From Bacteroidetes bacterium RIFCSPLOWO2_12_FULL_35_15 (GTDB lineage: Bacteria; Bacteroidota; Bacteroidia; 2-12-FULL-35-15), in the NCBI GenBank assembly GCA_001769385.1, contig MEPB01000037.1, forward strand, positions 138,241-202,240: a stretch of DNA of 64,000 bases, in the 5' to 3' direction. The translations under genes and the position numbers were made by a program. The notes beneath the pieces were generated by a model. It did no database searches, was not told the DNA's origin, and saw nothing but the letters and a program-made list of their open reading frames with translations. This document shows positions 35,690 to 43,340 of this stretch, piece after piece. Numbering within the stretch: the stretch's first letter is position 1; each line of letters opens with the position of its first letter.

Positions 35690-38398
35690 ATGAAAAAAAT
35701 AGTTGTCTTTATATTTCTTTTTCTGATTGGATTTGCCAATGGTTATGCTACACACAATCGTGCAGGAGAAATTACGTATCAATGTTTAGGAGGATTTAGG
35801 TACGGAATAACAGTTACAACCTATACGAATACCTATAATACAACAGCAGATCGCTGCGAACTTACTGTTCTTTTTGGTGATGGAGATAGCGCAATTGCTC
35901 CCAGAATAAATCCTTCTGGTTTTCCAGGCACACTTTGCCCAAATACACATGATGGTGTAATGATCACCTCAGATACAAAATTTAACCAATATTATGTGGA
36001 ACATATTTATTCCGGTTCCGGTACTTATGTTATTACCATGGAAGATCCTAATAGAAATGCAGGCATCCAGAATATTCCCAATTCAGTTAATCAATCTTTT
36101 TTTCTTCGATCAGTGTTGGTTATTAATCCATTTTTGGGATGCAATTCTTCACCAATACTTCGGTATCCTCCAATTGACCATGCTTGTAAGGGAGTGTGTT
36201 TTGTGCACAATCCCGGTGCAGATGATTCTCCAGAAAACGATAGTTTATATTATAGTTTAACAACATGTTATGGAAATGGACAACCGATCTTTGGTTATAC
36301 GCTACCAGCTAATTTGTCAGCAGGGGATATCGACCCCTTGACCGGTGATCTGGTCTGGTGTTCCCCTGCTACTGACGGGTTGTTCAATGTTGCCATTTTA
36401 ATAAAGGAATACAGAAAATTACCCGGAAGTCCAATCCGTTATTTCATTGGATCTGTTTTGAGGGATATTCAGATCGATGTTGAAAATACTTGCACAAATA
36501 CTTCTCCTGAAATAAAGCATATAAATGATACCTGTGTGGTTGCCGGCACCAACTTGAATTTTAATGTTTCTGCTACTGATGCACAACCTTATACCCTTTC
36601 ATTATTTGCTACCGGAGGACCCTTCAATTTAAATCCTGCTGCATCATTTACATCAACTCCTTCACCCAGTCCGGTTTTTGGGACATTTAACTGGACACCA
36701 AATTGTAATCAGGTGCGCTTGCTACCCTATTCAGTTAATTTTAAAGTCACAGACGGGGATCCTTCTATTCAATTGGTAGATTTTGAATCTGTATTTATCA
36801 AAGTGATTGCGCCTGCTCCAACGGGTTTGTCAGCAAGTTCAAGCGGAGCAAGTATTACTGTAGATTGGAATGATGCACAATGTAATGATACATTAGGAAG
36901 TAATCCATTGGTTGGATATTATATTTATAGGAAGGACGCTTGTGATCCATGGCTGCATAATCCTTGCGAAACAGGTGTTCCATCCTATACAGGTTATACC
37001 TTGGTTGGTTCAACGGGGCCATCCATTACTTCATTTGTTGATAATAACAATGGACAAGGTTTAGTGAATGGTGTTGATTATTCATATATCATAGTTGCTT
37101 ATTATGCTGATGGCTCACAAAGTTATGCCTCCACAAATATTTGCGCACAATTGGTACGCGATGTTCCAATTATTACAAATGTAAGTGTGATAAGTACCGG
37201 AGCAAACGATTCCATTTATGTGCATTGGGTTAAACCATTAGCAACAGGTATTAATCTCGATACAGTTGCAAATCCGCCACCATACGAATATCATTTAATG
37301 AAGGCCCAGGGTTTTACCGGAAGTTTATCTTTTGCAACAGTTGCAACCTATTCAGCTCCATCATTCTGGCAATTGAATGATTCGAGTTTTATTAATATTG
37401 GTTTGAATACAAAGGATTCTGCTTATACCTATCGTGTTGATTTTTATTCGAATGGAATCTTGAAAGGTTCTTCTCATACAGCATCATCCATTTATTTGTC
37501 GAGTTCACCTTCTTCGGCAGGCAATACAGTTGACCTGACCTGGCAAGAGTTTGTTCCCTGGACAAATTACCAATATTATATTTATCGCGAAACAAGTTCA
37601 GGCTCAGGAATATTTAATTTTATAGATAGTTCTGCAACCCAATCTTTTTCGGATACAGGCTTAGTAAATGGTGCAAATTATTGTTACAAAGTAGTTAGTA
37701 TTGGTCAATACTCTGATCCTGTTTTACCACGTCCTTTGTATAATAGTTCACAAATAAAATGTGAAACACCAATTGATGTTGTTCCTCCATGTCAGCCTCG
37801 TTTTAATGTGAACAGTGATTGTGGCATCATACAAAATGTGCTTACCTGGACAAATCCAAATACATATTGCAGCACTGATGCGGTTCAATATAATGTTTAT
37901 TTTTCACCTACAATTGATGGAGCCATGACAGTGATCCATTCTACTACAAACATGAATGACACTACTTTTACACATATTTATTATTTTGAAGGGATCCCTT
38001 CAGTTGCCGGCTGTTATGCTGTTACAGCAGTAGATTCTTTTGGAAACGAAAGCCCTGTCATCACTAAGATCTGTGTGGATAATTGTCCGGTGTATGAATT
38101 ACCAAATGTATTTACACCCAATGGAGATAATATAAATGAGTTGTTCATTCCGCTGCCATACAGATATGTAAAAGATATTGATATAAAAATTTATGATCGT
38201 TGGGGCCTGCTGATGTTTAGTACAAACAATCCTGATATTTTATGGGATGGAAAAAACGCAGATACAAAATCTGTTTGTTCCGATGGAACCTACTATTACA
38301 TTTGTGTGGTCAATGAAATACGTGTGGAAGGTATAAAACAAAGAGTTTTAAAAGGATTTGTCCAACTCATCAATGATAAAACTGCACCAAACAAATAA
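35690..38398 (+). CDS. Gliding-associated surface protein with T9SS type B domain
   Basis: A 902-residue protein from ATG 35690 (MKKIVVFIFLFLIGFANG). The signal peptide is followed by a region of Cys-containing beta domains (THNRAGEITYQCLGG near 24-35) that begins many Bacteroidota surface proteins. Fibronectin-III-like modules lie at about 380-720. The C-terminal 85 residues are the type B (gliding-associated, CHU_C) sorting domain, with LPNVFTPNGDNINELF, IKIYDRWG and WDGK. Type B proteins are exported by T9SS and need PorP/SprF-like partners, none of which is in this window. ribE starts three bases after the stop. Confidence 0.86.
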   Translation: MKKIVVFIFLFLIGFANGYATHNRAGEITYQCLGGFRYGITVTTYTNTYNTTADRCELTVLFGDGDSAIAPRINPSGFPGTLCPNTHDGVMITSDTKFNQYYVEHIYSGSGTYVITMEDPNRNAGIQNIPNSVNQSFFLRSVLVINPFLGCNSSPILRYPPIDHACKGVCFVHNPGADDSPENDSLYYSLTTCYGNGQPIFGYTLPANLSAGDIDPLTGDLVWCSPATDGLFNVAILIKEYRKLPGSPIRYFIGSVLRDIQIDVENTCTNTSPEIKHINDTCVVAGTNLNFNVSATDAQPYTLSLFATGGPFNLNPAASFTSTPSPSPVFGTFNWTPNCNQVRLLPYSVNFKVTDGDPSIQLVDFESVFIKVIAPAPTGLSASSSGASITVDWNDAQCNDTLGSNPLVGYYIYRKDACDPWLHNPCETGVPSYTGYTLVGSTGPSITSFVDNNNGQGLVNGVDYSYIIVAYYADGSQSYASTNICAQLVRDVPIITNVSVISTGANDSIYVHWVKPLATGINLDTVANPPPYEYHLMKAQGFTGSLSFATVATYSAPSFWQLNDSSFINIGLNTKDSAYTYRVDFYSNGILKGSSHTASSIYLSSSPSSAGNTVDLTWQEFVPWTNYQYYIYRETSSGSGIFNFIDSSATQSFSDTGLVNGANYCYKVVSIGQYSDPVLPRPLYNSSQIKCETPIDVVPPCQPRFNVNSDCGIIQNVLTWTNPNTYCSTDAVQYNVYFSPTIDGAMTVIHSTTNMNDTTFTHIYYFEGIPSVAGCYAVTAVDSFGNESPVITKICVDNCPVYELPNVFTPNGDNINELFIPLPYRYVKDIDIKIYDRWGLLMFSTNNPDILWDGKNADTKSVCSDGTYYYICVVNEIRVEGIKQRVLKGFVQLINDKTAPNK

Positions 38399-38401
38399 TT
38401 T

Positions 38402-38986
38402 ATGTTTTCAGGAATTGTAGAAGAATCAGGCGAAGTAACTGATTTGAAAAAAGAGCAAAGCAACCTTCACATCACCATCAAACCAAGTTTTATTAATGAA
38501 CTAAAGATCGATCAAAGCATTGCTCATAATGGCACCTGCTTAACGGTGGTAAATATTCTGGGAGATAAATATACGGTTACAGCCATTGACGAAACCCTGA
38601 AAAAAACTAATTTAGGATTATTTAAGATTGGTGATAAAGTGAATTTAGAGCGTTGTATGAAACTGGGTGATCGGCTTGATGGACATATTGTTCAGGGGCA
38701 TGTTGACCAAACAGCAGTTTGTACAAGTGTTGAAGAAACAGATGGAAGTTGGATGTTCACTTTTGAATATGATACATCTCAAAATAATATTACTGTTGAA
38801 AAAGGTTCTGTTTGTGTAAATGGAGTAAGCTTAACAGTAGTAAATTCTCAGCCCAATTCATTCTCTGTTTGTATCATCCCTTATACTTTTGAAAACACTA
38901 ATTTTAAATACATCCGTAAAGGGACAATTGTAAATTTAGAGTTTGATATTTTAGGAAAATACATCAGTAAGCTGATGGCGAAATAA
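38402..38986 (+). CDS. ribE: Riboflavin synthase, alpha subunit
   Basis: A 194-residue protein with two lumazine-binding repeats (about 1-97 and 98-194). Diagnostic motifs are MFSGIVEE, HNGTCLTVV, GDRLDGHIVQGHVD and VNGVSLTVV. It dismutates two 6,7-dimethyl-8-ribityllumazine molecules into riboflavin and the pyrimidinedione. It begins three bases after a surface-protein gene, but that proximity is probably not functional. Confidence 0.95.
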   Translation: MFSGIVEESGEVTDLKKEQSNLHITIKPSFINELKIDQSIAHNGTCLTVVNILGDKYTVTAIDETLKKTNLGLFKIGDKVNLERCMKLGDRLDGHIVQGHVDQTAVCTSVEETDGSWMFTFEYDTSQNNITVEKGSVCVNGVSLTVVNSQPNSFSVCIIPYTFENTNFKYIRKGTIVNLEFDILGKYISKLMAK

Positions 38987-39033
38987 TTAATCATTCCTCA
39001 CAATAACATGCTTCTTTTAATCTGTATAACAGT

Positions 39034-39804
39034 ATGATCTTTACCGATACCCACACCCATCTTTATTCAAAAGAGTTTGACGCTGACAGAGATGTGGTAA
39101 TTCGAAAAGCTATTGATTCAGGTGTTAAGCGGATGTTCCTGCCTAATGTTGATAGCGCTTCAATAGAAGGAATGTTCGAAGTGGAAAAGAATTTTCCTTC
39201 AAATTGTTTTTCGATGATGGGGATTCATCCTTGTTCCATAAATGAAACATATCTTGATGAATTAAAAATTACAGAAGATTGGTTAAGTAAACGAAAGTTT
39301 GTTGCCATCGGAGAAATTGGAATCGACCTCTATTGGGATAAAACTTTTTTTTCGCAACAACAAGAAGCTTTTAGAAAACAAATTCAGTTAGCAAAAAAAT
39401 ATAATTTGCCTTATGTGATTCACTCCCGGAATTCATTTAATGAAGTAATGGAAATAGTATCTGAATTTAAGGGTGATAATTTAAAAGCGATATTCCATTG
39501 TTTTAGCGGAAATGTTGAACAGGCAGAACAAGTAATAGCATCAGGAAATTTTAAATTAGGTATTGGAGGGGTGGTAACATTCAAAAATTCGGGATTGGAT
39601 AAGGTGGTGGAGGCAATTGATCTTAAACATATTGTTTTGGAAACAGATGCTCCTTATCTGGCACCAATGCCGCATCGTGGCAAACGTAATGACCCTGATT
39701 ATTTAATTCTGGTTGCAAAAAAAATAGCAGAAATAAAAAAAATTACTGTGGAGGAAGTTGCTGCGATAACTACTCAAAATTCTATTGATGTTTTCGGTAA
39801 ATGA
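39034..39804 (+). CDS. tatD: TatD-family metal-dependent hydrolase
   Basis: A 256-residue TIM-barrel amidohydrolase. Metal and catalytic residues are visible in DTHTHLY, GEIGIDLYW, YVIHSRN, FHCFSGN and LETDAPYLAP, with the family's RGKRNDP near 212. TatD enzymes are DNases (3'-5' exonuclease activity) linked to repair or degradation. The length matches the family. It lies between ribE and ansA on the same strand with moderate gaps. Confidence 0.92.
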   Translation: MIFTDTHTHLYSKEFDADRDVVIRKAIDSGVKRMFLPNVDSASIEGMFEVEKNFPSNCFSMMGIHPCSINETYLDELKITEDWLSKRKFVAIGEIGIDLYWDKTFFSQQQEAFRKQIQLAKKYNLPYVIHSRNSFNEVMEIVSEFKGDNLKAIFHCFSGNVEQAEQVIASGNFKLGIGGVVTFKNSGLDKVVEAIDLKHIVLETDAPYLAPMPHRGKRNDPDYLILVAKKIAEIKKITVEEVAAITTQNSIDVFGK

Positions 39805-39875
39805 GGGTCTTTTTACATAACATTTTTGCATTGTAATAAGAATTCGTAGATTCGTTAAAATTCGTATTCGTAGAA

Positions 39876-40898
39876 ATGAAAAGCAAAATATTATTGATCT
39901 ATACAGGTGGAACAATTGGAATGATGCAAGATGTAAAAAGCGGACAATTAAAACCGTTTGACTTTAAACATTTAACCCAGCAGATCCCCGAACTAAGTAA
40001 ATTTGAGGTGGAACTTTCTGCTGTTTCGTTCGAAAAGCCAATCGATTCAAGTGATATGCAACCCGAAGTATGGATTGAACTTGCAAAGTTAATCGAGAAA
40101 AATTATTCGAAGGTAGATGGATTTGTGATCTTGCATGGAAGTGATACTATGTCGTTTACTGCATCGGCATTGAGTTTTATGTTGGAGGATTTAAATAAAC
40201 CGGTGATCCTTACAGGTTCACAATTGCCAATAGGAACAATACGTACAGATGGAAAAGAAAATTTAATTACAGCAATTGAAATTGCTGCAGCAAAAGAAAA
40301 TGGTAAACCAATAATTTCAGAAGTTTGTATTTATTTTGAATATCAATTGTATCGTGGTAACCGGACACATAAATTTAATTCAGAACATTTTCAGGCATTT
40401 CAATCGGCAAATTATCCGATACTCGCTGAAGCAGGAGTGCATATTAAATATAATCACAGTGCCCTCAAAAAATTCAATTCCACTAAATTAAAAGTTCACA
40501 CTTCGCTTGATTCTAACATTACAATTTTAAAATTATTTCCGGGAATTACACAAAATGTGGTAGAAGCAATTAGTAATACAAAAAACCTGAAAGCTATTAT
40601 TTTAGAAACATTTGGTTCAGGAAATGCAAACACGCAAAAATGGTTTATCGATTCATTAAAAAAAGCAATTGATAAAGGGATCGTAATTTTAAATGTAACT
40701 CAATGCAATGCAGGCTCGGTTGAGCAAGGAAAATATACAACCAGTGCCGATCTTGCAAAAATTGGAGTAATAGGTGGAGCTGATATAACAACCGAAGCGG
40801 CTGTTACAAAATTAATGTATGTTTTAGGCTCAGCCAAAAATAGAAAAGAAATAGAAAAATTACTAAAGAGAAGTCTTCGCGGAGAGATCACTCAATAA
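39876..40898 (+). CDS. ansA: Type I L-asparaginase
   Basis: A 340-residue protein. Catalytic motif 1 is YTGGTIGMM with Thr13. Motif 2 is LHGSDTMSFTASALSFM near residue 88. PVILTGSQLPIG and TDGKENLI follow. There is no signal peptide, so it is the cytoplasmic type that hydrolyses asparagine to aspartate and ammonia. Its last 11 bases overlap the convergent gene on the minus strand. Confidence 0.93.
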   Translation: MKSKILLIYTGGTIGMMQDVKSGQLKPFDFKHLTQQIPELSKFEVELSAVSFEKPIDSSDMQPEVWIELAKLIEKNYSKVDGFVILHGSDTMSFTASALSFMLEDLNKPVILTGSQLPIGTIRTDGKENLITAIEIAAAKENGKPIISEVCIYFEYQLYRGNRTHKFNSEHFQAFQSANYPILAEAGVHIKYNHSALKKFNSTKLKVHTSLDSNITILKLFPGITQNVVEAISNTKNLKAIILETFGSGNANTQKWFIDSLKKAIDKGIVILNVTQCNAGSVEQGKYTTSADLAKIGVIGGADITTEAAVTKLMYVLGSAKNRKEIEKLLKRSLRGEITQ

Positions 40899-41337
40899 AT
40901 ATTTTCTCCTTTTTTTTCTTTTTTTTCATCACTTCTTCTGAATACAAAAAAACTTTCTTTTTTAGTTCCTTCATTTCAATTTGCAATAATTGAACAGTCC
41001 CCTGTAGTTTTTCATGCTCATCGCGGAAAGCTTGTTCATCATGTGAAAATGCATTTTCAATAATTTCAAACACTTGTTTTTCTTGTCCAATTATTTTTTT
41101 TTGCATGTTGTTTAATTTAACCGAAAGAGCATTTAATTCTTTTTTAAGGAAATTCAATTCGCCAAGTTTATGAACAGTTGTCATGTCAGAATAATACTCA
41201 TCAAAAATATCCTGATTAAACTTCATATCTACTATGCATAATTCAATTTCTGAGAGCCATACTTTACATTCATCGTAAAGTTGCTCAAGTGATTCTTTCT
41301 TTAAAAATTCACTTTTAGTTAGTGTTTTTGTTGTCAT
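40888..41337 (-). CDS. Coiled-coil protein of unknown function
   Basis: A 149-residue acidic-then-basic protein, mostly helical with heptad character (LGELNFLKKELNALSVKLNNMQKK; TVQLLQIEMKELKKKV) and a lysine-rich C-terminus (KKKKKEK). No enzyme motif, signal peptide or membrane helix is present. It overlaps the 3' end of ansA tail to tail. The sequence resembles generic Bacteroidota coiled-coil proteins and no function can be assigned. Confidence 0.65.
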   Translation of the reverse strand: MTTKTLTKSEFLKKESLEQLYDECKVWLSEIELCIVDMKFNQDIFDEYYSDMTTVHKLGELNFLKKELNALSVKLNNMQKKIIGQEKQVFEIIENAFSHDEQAFRDEHEKLQGTVQLLQIEMKELKKKVFLYSEEVMKKKKKKEKIFIE

Positions 41338-41504
41338 TTTTGAATTATTAAATTTTTTTTGGTAAGAATTAAATTTTTCAAAAAAAATAAAATCGTATTA
41401 ATCGGAAACAAAATTAATTGAGGACAGGATAGAGAGCAATGAATTTAATCAATTACATTTTTGATTAAAATCTTCAGAAAAGAGTATAAGCCTGGATTAG
41501 ATTA

Positions 41505-41667
41505 AGAGTCTGTTTAAATTTTACTCAAAATGTATTATATGTCATTTCGACCAGAGAGAGAAATCTCATTTTTAGCCTAATTTTATTGAGATTTTCCTAC
41601 GGTCAGAAATGACAGAATGGTTAAAAATATCGTAATCGATTCTTTTATTAAAATTTAAACAGGCTCT
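41505..41667. mobile_element. MITE-like element with 19-bp terminal inverted repeats
   Basis: The left end AGAGTCTGTTTAAATTTTA (41505-41523) and right end TAAAATTTAAACAGGCTCT (41649-41667) match as inverted repeats at 18 of 19 positions. The element is 163 bp and non-coding. The termini resemble those of IS5-type insertion sequences, so it was probably mobilised by a transposase elsewhere. No clean target duplication is visible. Confidence 0.72.
41540..41614. repeat. GTCA-ended hairpin inside the MITE-like element
   Basis: TGTCATTTCGACC (41540-41552) pairs with GGTCAGAAATGACA (41601-41614) with one bulge. The inner arms AAATCTCA and TGAGATTTT extend the hairpin. Confidence 0.65.
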
Positions 41668-41728
41668 ACTAATGCCTCGAAAACATTAACAAACAGAGCT
41701 GTTTATGAAATCAGGTGTTTGTTGTTTT

Positions 41729-41816
41729 GTCATGCTGAGTGGAATGAAGCATCTTGCTAATAAAAAAATATTTTTCGCAGTTTTATCCTGAGCGCAGCCG
41801 AAGGGCTCAAAACGAC
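41729..41816. repeat. GTCA-ended hairpin element
   Basis: Starts TGTCATGCTGAG and ends GGGCTCAAAACGACA, whose reverse complement resembles the start. An internal TCCTGAGCGCAGCCGAAGG arm resembles the other family members in the window. Confidence 0.5.
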
Positions 41817-41908
41817 AACCTCCTAATTAAAGTGCCGTTCCCATTTTTTAAATCAATTAGTAATCAAACTCAGCTAAAAATGAAAATTTATGAGGAGAAA
41901 ATAAAAAA

Positions 41909-42850
41909 TTAAACCTGTGTTCCGGTAACTTTTTTCTTTTTCGGCAGAATATTGAACTGAACTCCATAGGAAGGAATAATGCTGATTCCTTTTAATGTTC
42001 GTGTATTTCCGCCAAGCAATAAATACTTGCCATAATCCTGGTAATAGGCAGCCAAAGAGAAATTAAAGAACACATAGCGCCTCCCGATCTTTACATTTAA
42101 AAATGTTCCATAAGAGCCATAATTTACTTTGGCATTAATGGGAGCCACTAATTCGGGAGAAAGATGAGTAGCATCACTTACAGCATATACAGTTTTTGAG
42201 GTTATTTTATATTTGATAAAACTCTGCGAGTACACAACACCAAATGAAAAGCAGCCGGTACGTTCTTCAGGGCCAAAGGATTTGCTAAAAATAACAGGAA
42301 GGGTAATATCTTTACGTGACATTTCCAATCCAAAGATCCGTTCCAGTTTATCAAACATCGGATAATTCAAAAAGCGAAAGTTTTGCCAGGAATATTGTAA
42401 GCCTACACTTCCATAATAGCCCCCCTTATCTGAATCAATAAAATTAGAATTTGAGCCTAAAAATTGATACATCATATCAAACGCATAGGCCCCTCCGGAA
42501 CTTTTAAAACCCAGATCCATTCTTTTTCCCAGGCCATATCTAAAATACAATTCGTCATTATATCCAATAGGATCCAGGCAATACGATAAAAGTGCTGCAT
42601 TAATATGTTCAATTTGTTGATCATAATAAATGGTGTCTTTTGTTGAAAGACTGTTTCCTAAATTATAGGAGCCTCTAACTGACTGTGCAATGGGAGCGGA
42701 AGAAATATTAAAGGTGTAATTTTTTCCGATCCGCACTTGATTTTTCGGAACAACTTTTCCAGAGTTAAGCATGGAACGGGATCCGCTGCAACCGAAAAAG
42801 CAGAATGCAGGTAGTAGGAGGATGAGTTGATATGATCTTATTATTCTCAA
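41909..42850 (-). CDS. Predicted lipoprotein or outer-membrane protein, unknown
   Basis: A 313-residue protein. The N-terminus MRIIRSYQLILLLPAFCFFGC looks like a lipoprotein signal with Cys21 as the lipidated residue. The rest is rich in alternating aromatic and polar residues (YFRYGLGKRMDLGFKSSG, YYGSVGLQYSWQNFRF), as in beta-barrels. A start must be TTG at 42850, because an in-frame stop lies two codons upstream and no ATG precedes the signal. No family is recognised. Confidence 0.7.
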   Translation of the reverse strand: MRIIRSYQLILLLPAFCFFGCSGSRSMLNSGKVVPKNQVRIGKNYTFNISSAPIAQSVRGSYNLGNSLSTKDTIYYDQQIEHINAALLSYCLDPIGYNDELYFRYGLGKRMDLGFKSSGGAYAFDMMYQFLGSNSNFIDSDKGGYYGSVGLQYSWQNFRFLNYPMFDKLERIFGLEMSRKDITLPVIFSKSFGPEERTGCFSFGVVYSQSFIKYKITSKTVYAVSDATHLSPELVAPINAKVNYGSYGTFLNVKIGRRYVFFNFSLAAYYQDYGKYLLLGGNTRTLKGISIIPSYGVQFNILPKKKKVTGTQV

Positions 42851-42950
42851 ATTTTATAAAGAAACGAATTGAAGAATAAAGTTAAATCAAATTATTTAAA
42901 AGGACAAAAAATGGATGAAGCTAAAATTTCTTACATTTGCATTCCTAAAA

Positions 42951-43085
42951 ACGGTCCGAAGGACTCCTATGGAGAGAGGTGTCAGTCCGAAGGACCCCTT
43001 CGGGGAGTGGCCGAACGTGCAAGCTTGGTCCGAAGGACTCCTATGGAGAAAGTTTGTGTACCGCAAGGTACCACGGGTATGAATG
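42951..43085 (+). pseudogene. Partial tRNA-Ser copy interrupted by three 20-bp inserts
   Basis: With three inserts removed, the sequence reads ACGG-AGAGGTGTCAG-AGTGGCCGAACGTGCAAGCTTGG-AAAG and continues to the T-arm, nearly identical to the intact tRNA-Ser(GGA) at 43344. It differs late (CCACGGGTATGAAT for CCGCGGGTTCGAAT) and ends before the 3' acceptor strand. One insert splits the anticodon (GG/A), so it cannot be a functional tRNA. It lies directly upstream of the GIY-YIG gene, giving direct repeats of tRNA sequence on both sides of that gene. Confidence 0.88.
42955..43048 (+). repeat. Three 20-bp double-hairpin units
   Basis: Units at 42955-42974 and 43029-43048 are identical (TCCGAAGGACTCCTATGGAG). 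The unit at 42986-43005 is TCCGAAGGACCCCTTCGGGG. Each folds into two tiny hairpins, TCC-GAA-GGA and a 4-bp stem with a 3-base loop. The change from CTCC/GGAG to CCCC/GGGG keeps pairing. The units lie between G and A in all three places of the tRNA copy. Confidence 0.88.
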
Positions 43086-43340
43086 AAATGGATGTTTATG
43101 TATTATGCTTATATATTAAGAAGCGAAAAAGACGGAAAATATTATTACGGCAGTACGGAAAATATAGAAAATCGATTGGCCAAACATAATAAAGGAGATG
43201 TAAGGGCAACAAAAAGCAGAAGACCATTGGTGCTTCATTATAAGGAGGAGTTTAAAACAAGATCAGAAGCATATAAAAGAGAACAGTTTTTTAAAACAAT
43301 AAATGGATATAATTGGCTGAAACAGGCCCAGATTAAATAA
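43083..43340 (+). CDS. GIY-YIG nuclease family protein, free-standing
   Basis: An 85-residue single-domain protein of the UPF0213/UvrC-N type. YYAYILRSEKDGKYYYGST is the GIY-YIG signature, ENRLAKHNKG holds the catalytic Arg, and TRSEAYKREQFFK holds the metal-binding Glu. The start could be ATG 43083, 43092 or 43098. The last gives MYYAYILRS as in most relatives. It is bracketed by a broken tRNA-Ser copy (ending at the start codon) and the intact tRNA-Ser, three bases after its stop. That placement suggests a selfish, homing-like role at the tRNA locus rather than repair; this is inference. Confidence 0.88.
   Translation: MKWMFMYYAYILRSEKDGKYYYGSTENIENRLAKHNKGDVRATKSRRPLVLHYKEEFKTRSEAYKREQFFKTINGYNWLKQAQIK

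Larger units (their letters stand above)
41338..41908. other. Long intergenic region built of repeats
   Basis: It holds a MITE-like element (41505-41667) with a hairpin inside and a further hairpin element (41729-41816). The first 160 bases are AT-rich and probably carry the promoter of the coiled-coil gene. No ORF is convincing. Confidence 0.6.

Noticed and set aside
42951-43085. A second functional tRNA-Ser
   Set aside because: Three inserts, one inside the anticodon, and a missing 3' acceptor strand exclude function.
42869-43189. 106-codon frame across the tRNA relic
   Set aside because: It translates tRNA sequence and hairpin inserts and is out of frame with the GIY-YIG gene; it is not a protein gene.
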